NCBI RefSeq assembly: GCF_013294115.1
Contig: NZ_JABSNP010000009.1
Location: 1-64,000 of the forward strand
DNA from: Hymenobacter caeli
GTDB lineage: Bacteria; Bacteroidota; Bacteroidia; Cytophagales; Hymenobacteraceae
Length of the DNA: 64,000 nt
Reading direction: 5' to 3'
Position numbers and translations under genes: made by a program. Below the pieces are notes generated by a model, which worked only from the letters and a program-made list of their open reading frames with translations, was not told the DNA's origin and ran no database searches. How positions within the stretch are numbered: position 1 is the stretch's first letter; every line of letters begins with the position of its first letter. Below are positions 9,282 through 18,126 of this stretch, one piece after another.

Positions 9282-10115
9282 ATGAACCCACTCGCTGACC
9301 CCGCCCTGGCCGCCCGGCCCATCGGCTTGTTCGACTCCGGCATCGGGGGCCTCACCGTGGCCCGGGCCGTGGCCCGGCGCCTGCCCCACGAGCGGCTGGT
9401 GTACTTCGGCGACACGGCCCACCTGCCCTACGGCGACAAAAGCACCGCCGCCATCCAGGCCTACGCCGTCAAAATCTGCGACCTGCTGCTGCGCCAGCAC
9501 TGCAAGCTGATTATGATTGCCTGCAACTCGGCGTCGGCCGCCGCCTACGAGCTGGTGCGCGAGTACGTGGGCAGCAAAGCCCGGGTGCTGAACGTGATCG
9601 ACCCCATTGTGGCCCACGTGGGCCAGCGCTACGCCGGCCGCACCGTGGGCCTCATCGGCACCAAGCAAACCGTCAACTCCAACGCCTACAAGAAGAAAAT
9701 CGACGCCCTCGACGCGGGCGTGGACCTGCGCAGCCTGGCCACCCCGCTCCTGGTGCCGATGATTGAGGAAGGGTTTTTTCAGAACAAAATCTCCGACGAC
9801 ATCATCGCCAGCTACCTCGGCCACCCCGCGCTGGCCGGCATCGACGCCCTGGTGCTGGCCTGCACCCACTACCCGCTCATCAAAACGCAGCTGGAGCGCC
9901 ACTACGCCGGCCGCGTCGATGTGCTCGACGCCTCCGACGTGGTGGCGGCCGACGCCGCGGCCTACCTGGCCGCCCAGGGCCTGCTGGCCCCGGCCCCCGG
10001 CACAGCGCCCGCGCACCACTTCTACGTGTCCGATTTCACGCCCTCGTTCGAGGAAAGCACCCGGCTGTTTTTTGGCCAGGAAGTGCGGCTGGAGCACTAC
10101 CCGCTCTGGGAGTAA
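9282..10115 (+). CDS. murI: Glutamate racemase
   Basis: Converts L- to D-glutamate for peptidoglycan synthesis in the cytoplasm; 277 aa, normal for the family. FDSGIGGLTVARAV is at 17-30, DTAHLPYGDKS at 44-54, and the two catalytic cysteines are C81 in ACNSAS and C194 in ACTHYPLI. The last codons (LWE-stop) form the left copy of the 15-bp repeat that bounds the integrated element. The protein is intact, but no terminator follows; the likely original one is now 35 kb away, at 45771-45803. Confidence 0.97.
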   Translation: MNPLADPALAARPIGLFDSGIGGLTVARAVARRLPHERLVYFGDTAHLPYGDKSTAAIQAYAVKICDLLLRQHCKLIMIACNSASAAAYELVREYVGSKARVLNVIDPIVAHVGQRYAGRTVGLIGTKQTVNSNAYKKKIDALDAGVDLRSLATPLLVPMIEEGFFQNKISDDIIASYLGHPALAGIDALVLACTHYPLIKTQLERHYAGRVDVLDASDVVAADAAAYLAAQGLLAPAPGTAPAHHFYVSDFTPSFEESTRLFFGQEVRLEHYPLWE

Positions 10116-10117
10116 GG
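10103..10117 (+). other. Left attachment site (attL core)
   Basis: GCTCTGGGAGTAAGG, overlapping the last codons and stop of murI, identical to 45736-45750. The preceding context is TAC followed by two differing bases at both ends, so partial homology extends outward. Confidence 0.8.
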
Positions 10118-10256
10118 TTATATACTATGTCAGGGCTAGAAAATACCCTTCTCACACGTTATAAACAGGTTTTTTGCCTTTCGCATTGTACTTAGTTTTT
10201 GGCTTGTATTTGAATTTACCCCGCGGTTATCGCCCCACTGGCTGCCCCACTTAATT

Positions 10257-11609
10257 ATGAAAGTTTCCTACATCCTTCGCGCTGATAAGATGAGTACCGC
10301 CGGGCTGGCCCCGGTGCATGTGGTTATTCACTATGATGGTAAGCGGCTGAAAGCCGGCATCGGTGAGAAGTGCCGCCCGGTGAACTGGAACCAGAAAGGC
10401 CAGAAGTTTTGCGGCCAGATGGAGGGCAAGGGGGAGGCGAACGACTACTTGAAAAAGCTGTCGGAACGGCTATACCAGCTGTACCGCAAGCTGCGGGGCG
10501 ACGGGACGCCCGTAACTAAGGAGGCCCTGCTGGCGGTGGTGCAGCCGGTGGTGGCGGCGGAAGTGAAGCCTGCGCCGGCAGAGCCGCCGATGGTGGGGCG
10601 GTTCGGGGATTTCATGGACACGATGCGCGGCATGGGCTACGCGCCGAACACGCTGAGCCACTACGGGACGGTGCGCAACACCCTGGGCCGGTTTCTGGCC
10701 TCGGTGGGGCGGCCCGAGCTGCCGCTTTCGGAATGGGATATGGCCCGCCATCAGCAATTCGTGGGCTACCTGCGGGAGGTGCAGGGCCTGGCCGATAACG
10801 CGGTGTTCTCGACCATCAAGGACATGAAAGCGTTTTTCCGGCACCTGGAAAGTGAGCGGGGCGAAAAGCTGGCGCTGGACTTGGCGAAGGTGCAGCTGCG
10901 TTACTCGGACCCGGTGAAGGTGTACCTCACAGCCGATGATCTGGCGGCCCTGGCCTCGGCCATGCTGCCGACGTGGATGGTATCGGTACGGGACGTGTTT
11001 TTGTTCTGCTGCTACACGGGACTGCGCTTTTCGGACGTGCAGGCGCTGCACGGGGGCAACCTGCACGCGCTGGGCGCGGACGGCAGCGGCGGGCGGGTGC
11101 TGCGGCTAATTCAGACTAAGACGCGCACGGCGGTGAGCATTTTTCTGACCTCGGCGGCTTCGGCGCTGCTCGACAAATACGCCGGCCCGGCGCGGTCGGG
11201 ACTGGGGGCCAAGCTGATGCCGGTGCGGGTGAACACGGCCATGAACCGCGCGATAAAGCGCGTGGGTGAGCTGGCGGGCCTTACCCGGCTGGTGGAAGTG
11301 GTGAGCACGCCCGGCGGCCGGGTCGAGAAGAAGGCGGTGCCGCTATTCGAGCTGCTGAGTATGCACACGGCCCGCCACACGTTCGCGGTGCAAAGCCTGA
11401 TGCGCGGAATGCCGGTGGTGGTGCTGCAAAAGGTGCTGGGCCACGCCCACATTCAAACCACGATGCGCTACGCGCAGGTGGTGGAAGAAATGCAGCACGA
11501 CGTGATGCGGGCGACCTGGGACGGGCCGGCCGCGCCGGCTCAGCGCACGGCTACCGACAAGTCAGCTTTATCGGAAACCATCTGTGCGGCGGAATCGGCG
11601 GCTGCCTGA
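10257..11609 (+). CDS. Tyrosine recombinase (integrase) of the element
   Basis: A 450-aa site-specific recombinase expected to move the element in and out of murI. An arm-binding region (MKVSYILRADKMSTAGLAPV) is followed by a SAM-like core-binding domain (about 115-205) and the catalytic domain. Catalytic residues are R257 (YTGLRFSDV), H370 and R373 (HTARH), H396 (LGHAHIQTT) and Y405 (MRYAQV). This domain layout is that of Bacteroidota element integrases. It starts 140 bp inside the left end and reads inward. The C-terminal tail after Y405 is unusually long and Ala-rich. Confidence 0.95.
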   Translation: MKVSYILRADKMSTAGLAPVHVVIHYDGKRLKAGIGEKCRPVNWNQKGQKFCGQMEGKGEANDYLKKLSERLYQLYRKLRGDGTPVTKEALLAVVQPVVAAEVKPAPAEPPMVGRFGDFMDTMRGMGYAPNTLSHYGTVRNTLGRFLASVGRPELPLSEWDMARHQQFVGYLREVQGLADNAVFSTIKDMKAFFRHLESERGEKLALDLAKVQLRYSDPVKVYLTADDLAALASAMLPTWMVSVRDVFLFCCYTGLRFSDVQALHGGNLHALGADGSGGRVLRLIQTKTRTAVSIFLTSAASALLDKYAGPARSGLGAKLMPVRVNTAMNRAIKRVGELAGLTRLVEVVSTPGGRVEKKAVPLFELLSMHTARHTFAVQSLMRGMPVVVLQKVLGHAHIQTTMRYAQVVEEMQHDVMRATWDGPAAPAQRTATDKSALSETICAAESAAA

Positions 11610-11721
11610 ACCACCGAGCGGCGTAGCAGCAGGTGCCCGGCCTTTGCCCTGTCTCGTCCGGCTGGGGCGGCGGTACTGTAGGGTGGCTCTATCCATACTC
11701 TAGCCATACTCGAGCCATACT

Positions 11722-11916
11722 CTAGCTACGGTTCAGGGCGCGGGAAACTTCGGCCTCGGGCAGGCCGGTGAACTGGCAGAATTCGCCCACGCTAACGTAG
11801 GAGCCGGCCGGCTTGCCCAGCTTGGTGCGGATGCGCTGCAACAGGCGCTTGCCGGCGGTGTACTGGTTGCCGGTGAGCTGGGCCGCCTGCTTGGGGTAAA
11901 TGCAGACCTGGGGCAT
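11722..11916 (-). CDS. Small helix-turn-helix-like protein (64 aa)
   Basis: Starts MPQVCIYPKQAAQLTG at 11916 rather than at the upstream ATG of the longer frame. Two short helical motifs (YPKQAAQLTGN, VGEFCQFTGLPEAEVSRAL) resemble MerR/excisionase-like DNA-binding folds of small proteins common in Bacteroidota mobile elements. Position beside the integrase suggests a role in excision control or a neighbouring promoter, but this is inference. Confidence 0.6.
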   Translation of the reverse strand: MPQVCIYPKQAAQLTGNQYTAGKRLLQRIRTKLGKPAGSYVSVGEFCQFTGLPEAEVSRALNRS

Positions 11917-11987
11917 GATGGGGGCTTTTGGGGTATAGTTGACCGGACGAATATACAACCGCTAAAACCGGGCCGTAGGTTCGGGTC

Positions 11988-12593
11988 ATGGTTCGCAAAC
12001 GGGTTATTTCGGTACTGGTGGGGGTAGGGTTGGCGGGGGCGCTGGCGGCGGGGTGCGTGGGCACGCGCTCCGACGATTTTTCGGCGTTGTCGCTGACTGG
12101 CCGCGCCGCCGCGGCCGCGGAGGCGGCCCGCGTGGTGCGCGTCGTCGACGCGGACACCTACATTCTGTTGTCGGGGTCGAGCACCTACCGGCTGCGGCTG
12201 CTCGGGGTGGATGCCCCGGAGCACGACCAGGCGTTCGGGCCCCAAGCCACCGACTCGGTGGCGCGGCTGCTGGCCCCGGGGCGGGTGGTGCTGGTGGCGA
12301 AAGCGGGCCTGGACCTGTACGGCCGGACGCTGGGCATGGTGCTGCTGCCGACCTCTACGGTGGCCGCGACGGGCCGGCCGGTGCCGCTGGATTCGTTGCT
12401 GGTGATGCGCGGTTGGGCCTGGGCTTTCGACCCCAACCGCACAGTGGCGGCGCGGGCCGCGCAGCAAGTCGCGGCGCAGCAGGCCGGGCGCGGGCTGTGG
12501 AAATGCGGCGCGGCCGGTGCGGTGCCGCCCAAGCTGTGGCGATCCTTCAACGCAACAATCAAGCGGCGCTACCAGGGTACTTGCACCTGGTAG
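11988..12593 (+). CDS. Staphylococcal-nuclease-like thermonuclease, predicted lipoprotein
   Basis: A 201-aa Ca-dependent nuclease of the SNase (OB-fold) family. The N-terminus ends in a lipobox (LAAGC, C23), so the enzyme probably acts outside the cytoplasm. Residues equivalent to the SNase site are D54/D56 (VVDADTY), R70 and E78 (RLLGVDAPE) and R113 (LYGRTLG). The WAWAF region and GLWKC tail are also typical. It diverges from the small helix-turn-helix gene. Possible roles are DNA scavenging or attack on competing DNA; which one is unknown. Confidence 0.88.
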   Translation: MVRKRVISVLVGVGLAGALAAGCVGTRSDDFSALSLTGRAAAAAEAARVVRVVDADTYILLSGSSTYRLRLLGVDAPEHDQAFGPQATDSVARLLAPGRVVLVAKAGLDLYGRTLGMVLLPTSTVAATGRPVPLDSLLVMRGWAWAFDPNRTVAARAAQQVAAQQAGRGLWKCGAAGAVPPKLWRSFNATIKRRYQGTCTW

Positions 12594-12653
12594 CAGCGCC
12601 GCGTAAGCGAAAGCAAGGGGTTCACTTTTCTCATCTTTTTTCTGTAATTCAGC

Positions 12654-13403
12654 ATGGCCTCTCAAACTGGCATTCTGGGCTTGCAAGGCACGGTAGGCGG
12701 CCTTGTATTTGCCAAAGACGGCTCCGTCCGTCAAAAACCCGCCTCCAACAAGGCGGCCTTTAACTCGGCGGCCTCGCTGGCCCGTACCCGCGAGAACGCC
12801 TCGGAATTCGGCCGGGCGGCCGGGGCCGGCAAGCTGCTGCGCGACTCGCTGCGGGTGCTGATTGCCTCCGCTTCGGATTCGCGGATGGTGAGCCGCCTCA
12901 CGCAAAAGATGCGCGGCATCATCGGGATGGACGACGCCAACGACCGCGGCGCGCGGGTGGTGGACCGCGACAACGCCAAGGACGAGCTGCTGGGCTTCAA
13001 CTTCAACTTGGGCGCGGGCATCGGGCAGTCGCTGTTCTTCCAGTACGCCATCGCTGGCAACGGGGCGGACGTGACCCTGACCGTGCCGCGCCTGAACCCG
13101 GCGACGGACATCGTGGCCCCGCAGGGCGCGACGCACTTCGAGGTGCTCTACGGCGTGTCGGCGGTGAACTTCGAGTTGGGTACCTACCAGGTGGCCACGG
13201 TAGCGGCCCCGCTGGGCGTGCTGGCCCTCAATTCGGCGGCGCTGCAGAACCGGGCGGTGACGGCCACGCTGGCCACCGCGCCGGGGGCCGACGACCTGGT
13301 GGTGGGGGCGGTGGGTATCAATTTCTACCAGCAGCTTAACGGCAAGTTCTACCCCCTCAATAACAACAGCACCAACCCGCTGGCCGTCGAGTACGTGGCT
13401 TAG
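12654..13403 (+). CDS. Element-encoded protein of unknown function (249 aa)
   Basis: Starts MASQTGILGLQGTVGGLVFA; an arginine/serine-rich helical part (RTRENASEFGRAAGAGKLLR, SRLTQKMRGIIG) follows, then a beta-rich C-terminal half ending FYQQLNGKFYPLNNNS. I recall similarly built proteins as widespread hypotheticals in Bacteroidota, but cannot attach a function. No signal peptide. It is followed by its own terminator, like the next genes, so each is probably transcribed separately. A virion or surface-structure role is speculative and rests on position and beta content. Confidence 0.75.
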   Translation: MASQTGILGLQGTVGGLVFAKDGSVRQKPASNKAAFNSAASLARTRENASEFGRAAGAGKLLRDSLRVLIASASDSRMVSRLTQKMRGIIGMDDANDRGARVVDRDNAKDELLGFNFNLGAGIGQSLFFQYAIAGNGADVTLTVPRLNPATDIVAPQGATHFEVLYGVSAVNFELGTYQVATVAAPLGVLALNSAALQNRAVTATLATAPGADDLVVGAVGINFYQQLNGKFYPLNNNSTNPLAVEYVA

Positions 13404-13422
13404 GGCCGCGCCGACCAGCTGC

Positions 13423-13461
13423 AAAAAGGTCGGCTTCCCCTGTCGGAAGCCGGCCTTTTTT
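13423..13461 (+). terminator. Intrinsic terminator
   Basis: AAAAAGGTCGGCTTCC pairs with GGAAGCCGGCCTTTTTT around a 6-nt loop. Confidence 0.85.
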
Positions 13462-13503
13462 GTGGGGCCGGTATTTTTATAACCTCTTACCTATTTGCTT
13501 CTT

Positions 13504-14157
13504 ATGGCTACCAAGAGCCTCTACCAACAACAAGCGAACAAGCGCACGAAAACGGCGCTGAAGCTGCGCGCCCGCTACGATGGCAAGGTGCGCAAATACG
13601 CCAACGCCCTGGGGACCGCCCTGGCGGGGGCCGCTGACGCCCAGGCGCGGATTAACCGCCTCAACGCGCTGTACGGGGTGGATATTTCCACCGAAACGCT
13701 GCTGGTGCACGAGCTGCGTACGGCTGGCCTGGGCCAGGCGCTTGCTACGGCCACGGGCAACAGCTCGCCGGGCGAGGAAGTGCAGCTGTTCAACGCGACG
13801 CCCGACGGCAACGGTGGCGCGGTGCTCGCCCTGGAAGCGGTATTCGGCGAAACGGGGGCGGTGGTCGGCGGCGGCGCGGGCGGCGGGAGCGGGCCGCTGC
13901 CGGCCGGTTACGATACGACGCTGACGGGCCCCAACCAGGATGCGCAGGGCGTGACGCTGGCCGCTTCGCCGGGCGACACGCTGGGCTTCCACGCCCTGGC
14001 GGCGGGTGGCTCGGCCCCGGCCAGCATGGACATTCTCCTCGGCGGGGCGCAGGCGGCCAGCGTGGCCTACCTGGACCGCTACGCGGGCCAGCCGTTCAGC
14101 TTCACGCACGCCGGCGTGGCCCACACGGGCGCTTTCGCCGCCACGGTGAACTTCTAG
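13504..14157 (+). CDS. Element-encoded protein of unknown function (217 aa)
   Basis: Start ATG 13504 (MATKSLYQQQANKRTKTALK) is preferred to the ATG three codons earlier. The first 75 residues are basic and helical (RARYDGKVRKYANALG). After a glycine-rich linker (GGGAGGGSG) comes a beta-rich C-terminal domain. The helical-anchor, Gly-linker, beta-head layout resembles fibre, spike or adhesin proteins, but no homologue is recognised. Flanked by terminators on both sides, so monocistronic. Confidence 0.7.
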   Translation: MATKSLYQQQANKRTKTALKLRARYDGKVRKYANALGTALAGAADAQARINRLNALYGVDISTETLLVHELRTAGLGQALATATGNSSPGEEVQLFNATPDGNGGAVLALEAVFGETGAVVGGGAGGGSGPLPAGYDTTLTGPNQDAQGVTLAASPGDTLGFHALAAGGSAPASMDILLGGAQAASVAYLDRYAGQPFSFTHAGVAHTGAFAATVNF

Positions 14158-14180
14158 GCCTGGCGGCTTAGCCAACGAAC

Positions 14181-14220
14181 GGGCCGGCCCGGGTGCGATG
14201 CCGGGGCCGGCCCATTTTTT
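14181..14220 (+). terminator. Intrinsic terminator
   Basis: GGGCCGGCCC pairs with GGGCCGGCCC across a 12-14-nt loop and is followed by an A and six Ts. Confidence 0.8.
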
Positions 14221-14233
14221 ACCCTCGTGCGGT

Positions 14234-14518
14234 ATGAACAGCCTTTTGACTACCCCGGCCGCGCAGATGCCCCCCGATGCCGCCGGCCTGGGCCAGGTGC
14301 GGATTACGGCCCTGGAGCCGGTGGTGGGCCTCGGGGCGGCGCGGGCGCAGGTGGCGCTCGCGCAGTGGCTGGTGGCCGTGGTGCAAGCCCCGGCCGGCCG
14401 GGGCTATGCCGACCTGCGGGCCGCTTTTCCGGTGGGGGCGGCGTGGCCGCCGGTGCCATTTCCGGCGGGCTACGTGCTGCTGGGCTACCTCGACCCGCGT
14501 GACCTGGCGGTCACTTAA
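14234..14518 (+). CDS. Small protein of unknown function (94 aa)
   Basis: Starts MNSLLTTPAAQMPP at ATG 14234, just after the preceding terminator. Sequence is Ala/Pro-rich with a hydrophobic middle (AQVALAQWLVAVVQAP). Spacing to the next gene is 33 bp with no terminator between, so the two are probably cotranscribed. No family recognised. Confidence 0.55.
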   Translation: MNSLLTTPAAQMPPDAAGLGQVRITALEPVVGLGAARAQVALAQWLVAVVQAPAGRGYADLRAAFPVGAAWPPVPFPAGYVLLGYLDPRDLAVT

Positions 14519-14551
14519 TCTCTTTTTCTCAACTCCTTCAATCACGACCAA

Positions 14552-15085
14552 ATGAGTACAATAAGCAAAAAACTGGTGGGCTTCCTGTACAGCGGGGCTG
14601 CCCAAACCCTGGCTTCGGCCGCCTGGAAGGGCAACGCGAACGCTGTGTACGGCTTCAACAACGACGGGACGGGCTACCAAGTGTTTAAGCCGGGCAATAT
14701 CTTCAACTCGCTCACGCAGCTCGTGCCCGACGGCATGTACATTCTGGACGCGGCCAAGCTGGGCTTCGAGCTGCCGGGGGCCGTGCTGACGGCGAGCGCC
14801 GGCGCGGGGCCGGCCACCGAGGCGCTGACGCTGACGACCTTCCTGCACAGCTTTTCGGGCGGCTACGACAACATCACCATCCAAGTCTCTTCGCCGGTGG
14901 CGACGGACAGCGAATACCTGCTCGTGTTCGACTCGCCGGGGGCCTACTCCTACAAGCTGGCGCTGAATAATGCGATTAGCCTGTCGGTGCCGAGCGTGGC
15001 GGCTGGGCAGATTGTTACGCTCTCGGCGGTGGCCCCTTCGGGTGCGCGGCTGACGCACACGTTCACGGTGGGCGAAACTACCTGA
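14552..15085 (+). CDS. Element-encoded beta-rich protein of unknown function (177 aa)
   Basis: Starts MSTISKKLVGFLYSGAAQ. The protein is rich in Ser/Thr/Ala and predicted beta strands (YDNITIQVSSPVATDSEYLL) and ends THTFTVGETT. No signal peptide, catalytic motif or known family is visible. It is the last of four consecutive plus-strand unknowns (12654-15085) and ends in a strong terminator. It may belong to the same structure as its neighbours; this is inference from layout. Confidence 0.7.
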   Translation: MSTISKKLVGFLYSGAAQTLASAAWKGNANAVYGFNNDGTGYQVFKPGNIFNSLTQLVPDGMYILDAAKLGFELPGAVLTASAGAGPATEALTLTTFLHSFSGGYDNITIQVSSPVATDSEYLLVFDSPGAYSYKLALNNAISLSVPSVAAGQIVTLSAVAPSGARLTHTFTVGETT

Positions 15086-15108
15086 GGCTAGCAGCTAATG
15101 CACGCATG

Positions 15109-15143
15109 AAAAAGCCGGCTCCCGCGTGGGGGCCGGCTTTTTT
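15109..15143 (+). terminator. Intrinsic terminator
   Basis: AAAAAGCCGGCTCCC pairs with GGGGGCCGGCTTTTTT around a 4-nt loop, ending the four-gene unknown block. Confidence 0.85.
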
Positions 15144-15173
15144 GATAGTCGCTGGATGCTGCACGGCTACTGC

Positions 15174-15608
15174 TCAGGCGGCTTGTAGCTCGTCTTCGCG
15201 GTAGCAGTCCCAGTAGCCGTTGTCGAGGAAGTAGACGTTGATGCGCTGGACGAGGCCGGTGGCGGGGTGGCGCTCCTTATGCTGACCCCGCCAAGTAACG
15301 GTGGCTGGGGCGCTGGCCGCGGGCTGTACGCGGTGCCCGATGGGGTAGGCGAAGGTCGAGGTCGGCGCGGGGGGCCTGGCGGCGGGGGTATCGTCATCAT
15401 CCGTTGTGGCGGTGGCGGAGAGCGCCGGGGCCGCTACGCAGGCCTGTTCGTGCCAGGCCAGCAGGTCACCGCAGACGGGGCAAAGTGGGTCGGCGCTGCC
15501 GGTTTCGTAGTCGGCGGGCGGCTCGTCGGTGTAGAGCAGCGCGGAAGCCTCGGCCTCGGGCGCTTCATCCAAGGACACGATGCGGGGTCCCTTTTTAGGC
15601 GTTTTCAT
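15174..15608 (-). CDS. Zinc-ribbon-like hypothetical protein (144 aa)
   Basis: Contains CPVCGDLLAWHEQAC (about 43-57), a likely metal-binding knuckle, in an otherwise acidic, Thr/Pro-rich sequence. The C-terminal third (VQRINVYFLDNGYWDCYREDEL) looks like a small folded unit. The gene diverges from umuDC across 252 bp. No function assigned. Confidence 0.6.
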   Translation of the reverse strand: MKTPKKGPRIVSLDEAPEAEASALLYTDEPPADYETGSADPLCPVCGDLLAWHEQACVAAPALSATATTDDDDTPAARPPAPTSTFAYPIGHRVQPAASAPATVTWRGQHKERHPATGLVQRINVYFLDNGYWDCYREDELQAA

Positions 15609-15792
15609 AAGAATAGGCTGGTCGCTGGCAGGTTAAACTACTGCTAATTTAGCTAGCGCCGGGCGGGCCGGCAAGCGGGGCTACAATCATTCTAGCAGGG
15701 GCCTGCTACTGAAGTACACCGATAGTACCTAGAGCATACTGGCTTTCTGCGAAAGTTTTACGACTGATTATCAAGGCTAAATACCAATACGG

Positions 15793-15812
15793 TTAGCCGA
15801 TTTATAGGCTAA
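15793..15812. promoter_or_regulatory. Candidate operator upstream of umuD
   Basis: Inverted repeat TTAGCC-N8-GGCTAA, 48 bp before the umuD ATG in the divergent intergenic region. Could be a binding site for the element repressor or an SOS-type regulator; not a known consensus. Confidence 0.35.
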
Positions 15813-15860
15813 TAAAATTAGTGGACGTTACTTTAGGCATTCAACCTGACCGCTCGCCTG

Positions 15861-16328
15861 ATGTACGATGTTCTGCTTATTCCGGTGCGGGAAGCGCCGA
15901 TGCCCGCCTGCCTGCCGGTGTTCAGCTGCCGGGTGGCGGCCGGTTTTCCCTCGCCGGCCACCGATGAGCTGGAAGGGCTGTTCGACCTGAACCGGCTGCT
16001 GTTTCGGCACCCCGACGCTACCTACCTGGTACGGGTGATGGGCGAGAGCATGAGCGGGGCCGAGATTCACCCGGGCGATTTGCTGGCGGTGGATAAGCAC
16101 CTGGAGGCCGACCACGGGCACATCGTGGTGGCGGTGGTGGAAGGGGACTGCACCGTGAAGCGGCTGGAGCGCCGGGGCGAGGCGTGGTGGCTAATGCCGG
16201 CCAACCCCGCCTTTGCGCCCTACCGGATTCAGACGGGGGAGGAGCTGCACATCTGGGGGGTGGTGACGCACGTGGTGCACGAGTTGATTCCGGGCAAGCT
16301 AACGGCGCTGCTGCACAGCCGCGACTAG
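15861..16328 (+). CDS. umuD: UmuD-like translesion polymerase accessory protein (S24 protease)
   Basis: A 155-aa self-cleaving subunit of a Pol V-type polymerase. The cleavage site is A27-G28 in VAAGFPSP. The catalytic dyad is S63 (GESMSG) and K100 (CTVKRLER), the same spacing as E. coli UmuD with an offset of three. Its stop is 3 bp before umuC, so the genes form an operon. Expression is expected after DNA damage; the promoter region holds an inverted repeat at 15793-15812. Confidence 0.93.
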   Translation: MYDVLLIPVREAPMPACLPVFSCRVAAGFPSPATDELEGLFDLNRLLFRHPDATYLVRVMGESMSGAEIHPGDLLAVDKHLEADHGHIVVAVVEGDCTVKRLERRGEAWWLMPANPAFAPYRIQTGEELHIWGVVTHVVHELIPGKLTALLHSRD

Positions 16329-16331
16329 GGG

Positions 16332-17663
16332 ATGTTCGGGCTGGTCGACTGCAATAATTTTTACGTGAGCTGCGAGCGGGTCTTTCAGCCGCGGCTGGAG
16401 GGGCGGCCGGTGGTGGTGCTCTCGAACAACGACGGGTGCATCATTTCGCGCTCGGCGGAGGCGAAGGCGCTGGGGCTGAAAATGGGCGACCCTTATTTTC
16501 AGGTGAAGGCCCTGCTGCACCGGCACGAGGTGCAGGTGTTCAGCTCGAACTACACGCTGTACGGGGACATGAGCCGGCGCGTGATGCACTACCTGGGGGC
16601 GACGGTGCCGGGGGTGGAAATCTACTCGATTGACGAGGCCTTTCTGGACCTGGGCGGCCTGGAAACGCACCTGACGCCCTACCTGGGCCACCTGACCGAC
16701 CTGGCGCAGCGGCTGCGGGCGGGGGTAAAAGCGCGCACGGGGATTCCGGTGTGCGTGGGTGTGGCCCCGACCCGGACGCTGGCCAAGCTGGCGAACCGGC
16801 TGGCCAAGAAAGATAGCGGCCTGGGCGGGGTGCTATACCTGGACTCGGGCGAGCGGCGGAAATGGGCCCTGGGGCAGGTGGCGGTGGGCGACGTGTGGGG
16901 CGTGGGGCGGCAGTACGCCCAGAAGCTGGCGGCGGCGGGCGTGGACTCGGCGGCCGACCTGGCGCGGGTATCGGACGCCTGGGCGCGTAAGCACTTGGGA
17001 GGCGTGGTGGGGGCGCGGCTGGTGCGCGAGCTGCAAGGGTTTTCGTGCGGGAAACTGGCCCCGAGCGAGGACGGGACGTTGAGCCGGCAAAGCATCAGCT
17101 GCTCGCGCACGTTCGGGCGGGCGCTGCGGGAGCAGGAGTCGGTGCGGGGGGCGCTGGCCGCGTTCGTGGCGCGGGCGGCGGAGAAGCTGCGGCGGCAAGG
17201 CGACCTGGCGCACGTGCTGACGGTATTTATCAGCAAAAACCGCTTCGGGCCGGACGCGGGCGGGCCGGGCGGGCATTCGCGCTCGGCGGTACTGACACTG
17301 CCCGTGCCCACCAGCGATACGCGGGAGCTGACCGTGCGGGCCGCGCAGCTGCTGGCGCGGCTGTGGGAGCCGGGGGCGGTGTACGTGAAAGCGGGCGCGG
17401 TGCTGGCCGGGCTGGAGCCGCCGGGTGGGCAGCAGCTCGGGCTATTCGAGGCCCCGCCGGCGGCGGCCCCCGCGGCCACCGGGCAGGGGGTACGGCTAAT
17501 GACGGCGCTGGACGGGCTGAACGAGCGGTTCGGGCGCGGTACGGTGCAACTGGCGGCGGCGCTGGGGCCCAAGGGCGGCGGGCCGGTGCCGTGGCAGGGG
17601 CAAGCGGCGTGGCGCACGCCGGCCTACACTACCCGGCTGGAAGACTTGCTGACGGTGAGCTGA
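16332..17663 (+). CDS. umuC: UmuC-like Y-family DNA polymerase
   Basis: A 443-aa error-prone polymerase that copies damaged templates. The palm begins [17 protein letters not shown] (catalytic Asp6), with [10 protein letters not shown] near 99-108 providing the second acidic cluster. A helix-hairpin-helix thumb and little finger follow, then a UmuC-specific C-terminal part ([20 protein letters not shown]). Length is within the UmuC range. It is cotranscribed with umuD. Element-borne umuDC pairs are common in Bacteroidota and may serve both host mutagenesis and element induction. Confidence 0.95.
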   Translation: MFGLVDCNNFYVSCERVFQPRLEGRPVVVLSNNDGCIISRSAEAKALGLKMGDPYFQVKALLHRHEVQVFSSNYTLYGDMSRRVMHYLGATVPGVEIYSIDEAFLDLGGLETHLTPYLGHLTDLAQRLRAGVKARTGIPVCVGVAPTRTLAKLANRLAKKDSGLGGVLYLDSGERRKWALGQVAVGDVWGVGRQYAQKLAAAGVDSAADLARVSDAWARKHLGGVVGARLVRELQGFSCGKLAPSEDGTLSRQSISCSRTFGRALREQESVRGALAAFVARAAEKLRRQGDLAHVLTVFISKNRFGPDAGGPGGHSRSAVLTLPVPTSDTRELTVRAAQLLARLWEPGAVYVKAGAVLAGLEPPGGQQLGLFEAPPAAAPAATGQGVRLMTALDGLNERFGRGTVQLAAALGPKGGGPVPWQGQAAWRTPAYTTRLEDLLTVS

Positions 17664-17690
17664 TTTTTTAACCTCTTTCATTACTGCATA

Positions 17691-18029
17691 ATGGCTTTTC
17701 CGATACCACCGGCCCATCTTCCGGGGGCCAAACCCGATTACCCCGTTTCCAACCGCGCTGTGGTCAGGCGGCTGCACAACCGGCGCGTTACGATGGTCAC
17801 GCTGCCTAACGGGGACTACTACACGCATTTCGCGGTGGCTTTGAAACCCGGTGAGGCGGATGAGCTGCGGCGGGAGGGGCACGTGGATACAGTAATAAAC
17901 TACATTCTGCGGGACCGGGTGCGGTACTGGGTGCTGGTGCTGAAAGGCGAAACCCTGGACGCGATAATCGGCCTTTGGGGGGATTTACGGGCGCGGGAGC
18001 AAAAGCGAAAGGGTCGCAGGCGGGTGTAA
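17691..18029 (+). CDS. Hypothetical protein (112 aa)
   Basis: Starts MAFPIPPAHLPGAKPDY 27 bp after umuC, on the same strand, so possibly cotranscribed. The middle (HNRRVTMVTLPNGDYYTHF) is beta-like and the end is strongly basic (REQKRKGRRRV), suggesting nucleic-acid contact. No family recognised. Confidence 0.6.
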   Translation: MAFPIPPAHLPGAKPDYPVSNRAVVRRLHNRRVTMVTLPNGDYYTHFAVALKPGEADELRREGHVDTVINYILRDRVRYWVLVLKGETLDAIIGLWGDLRAREQKRKGRRRV

Positions 18030-18126
18030 TCCGGGGCGGTAAGCTGCGGGCCTCAATGGCCGGAATTTGAGCTTTTCGGGGCCGGTGGGTTGCCGGGCCC
18101 CTGTTTTTACTTTTCTACTATTCGTT

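Noticed and set aside
10116..10256. A tRNA gene at the integration site
   Set aside because: No cloverleaf or T-loop sequence is visible; the repeat is fully explained by the murI 3' end.
11988..12593. The thermonuclease as an inactive homologue
   Set aside because: All catalytic positions (D54/D56, R70, E78, R113) are present.
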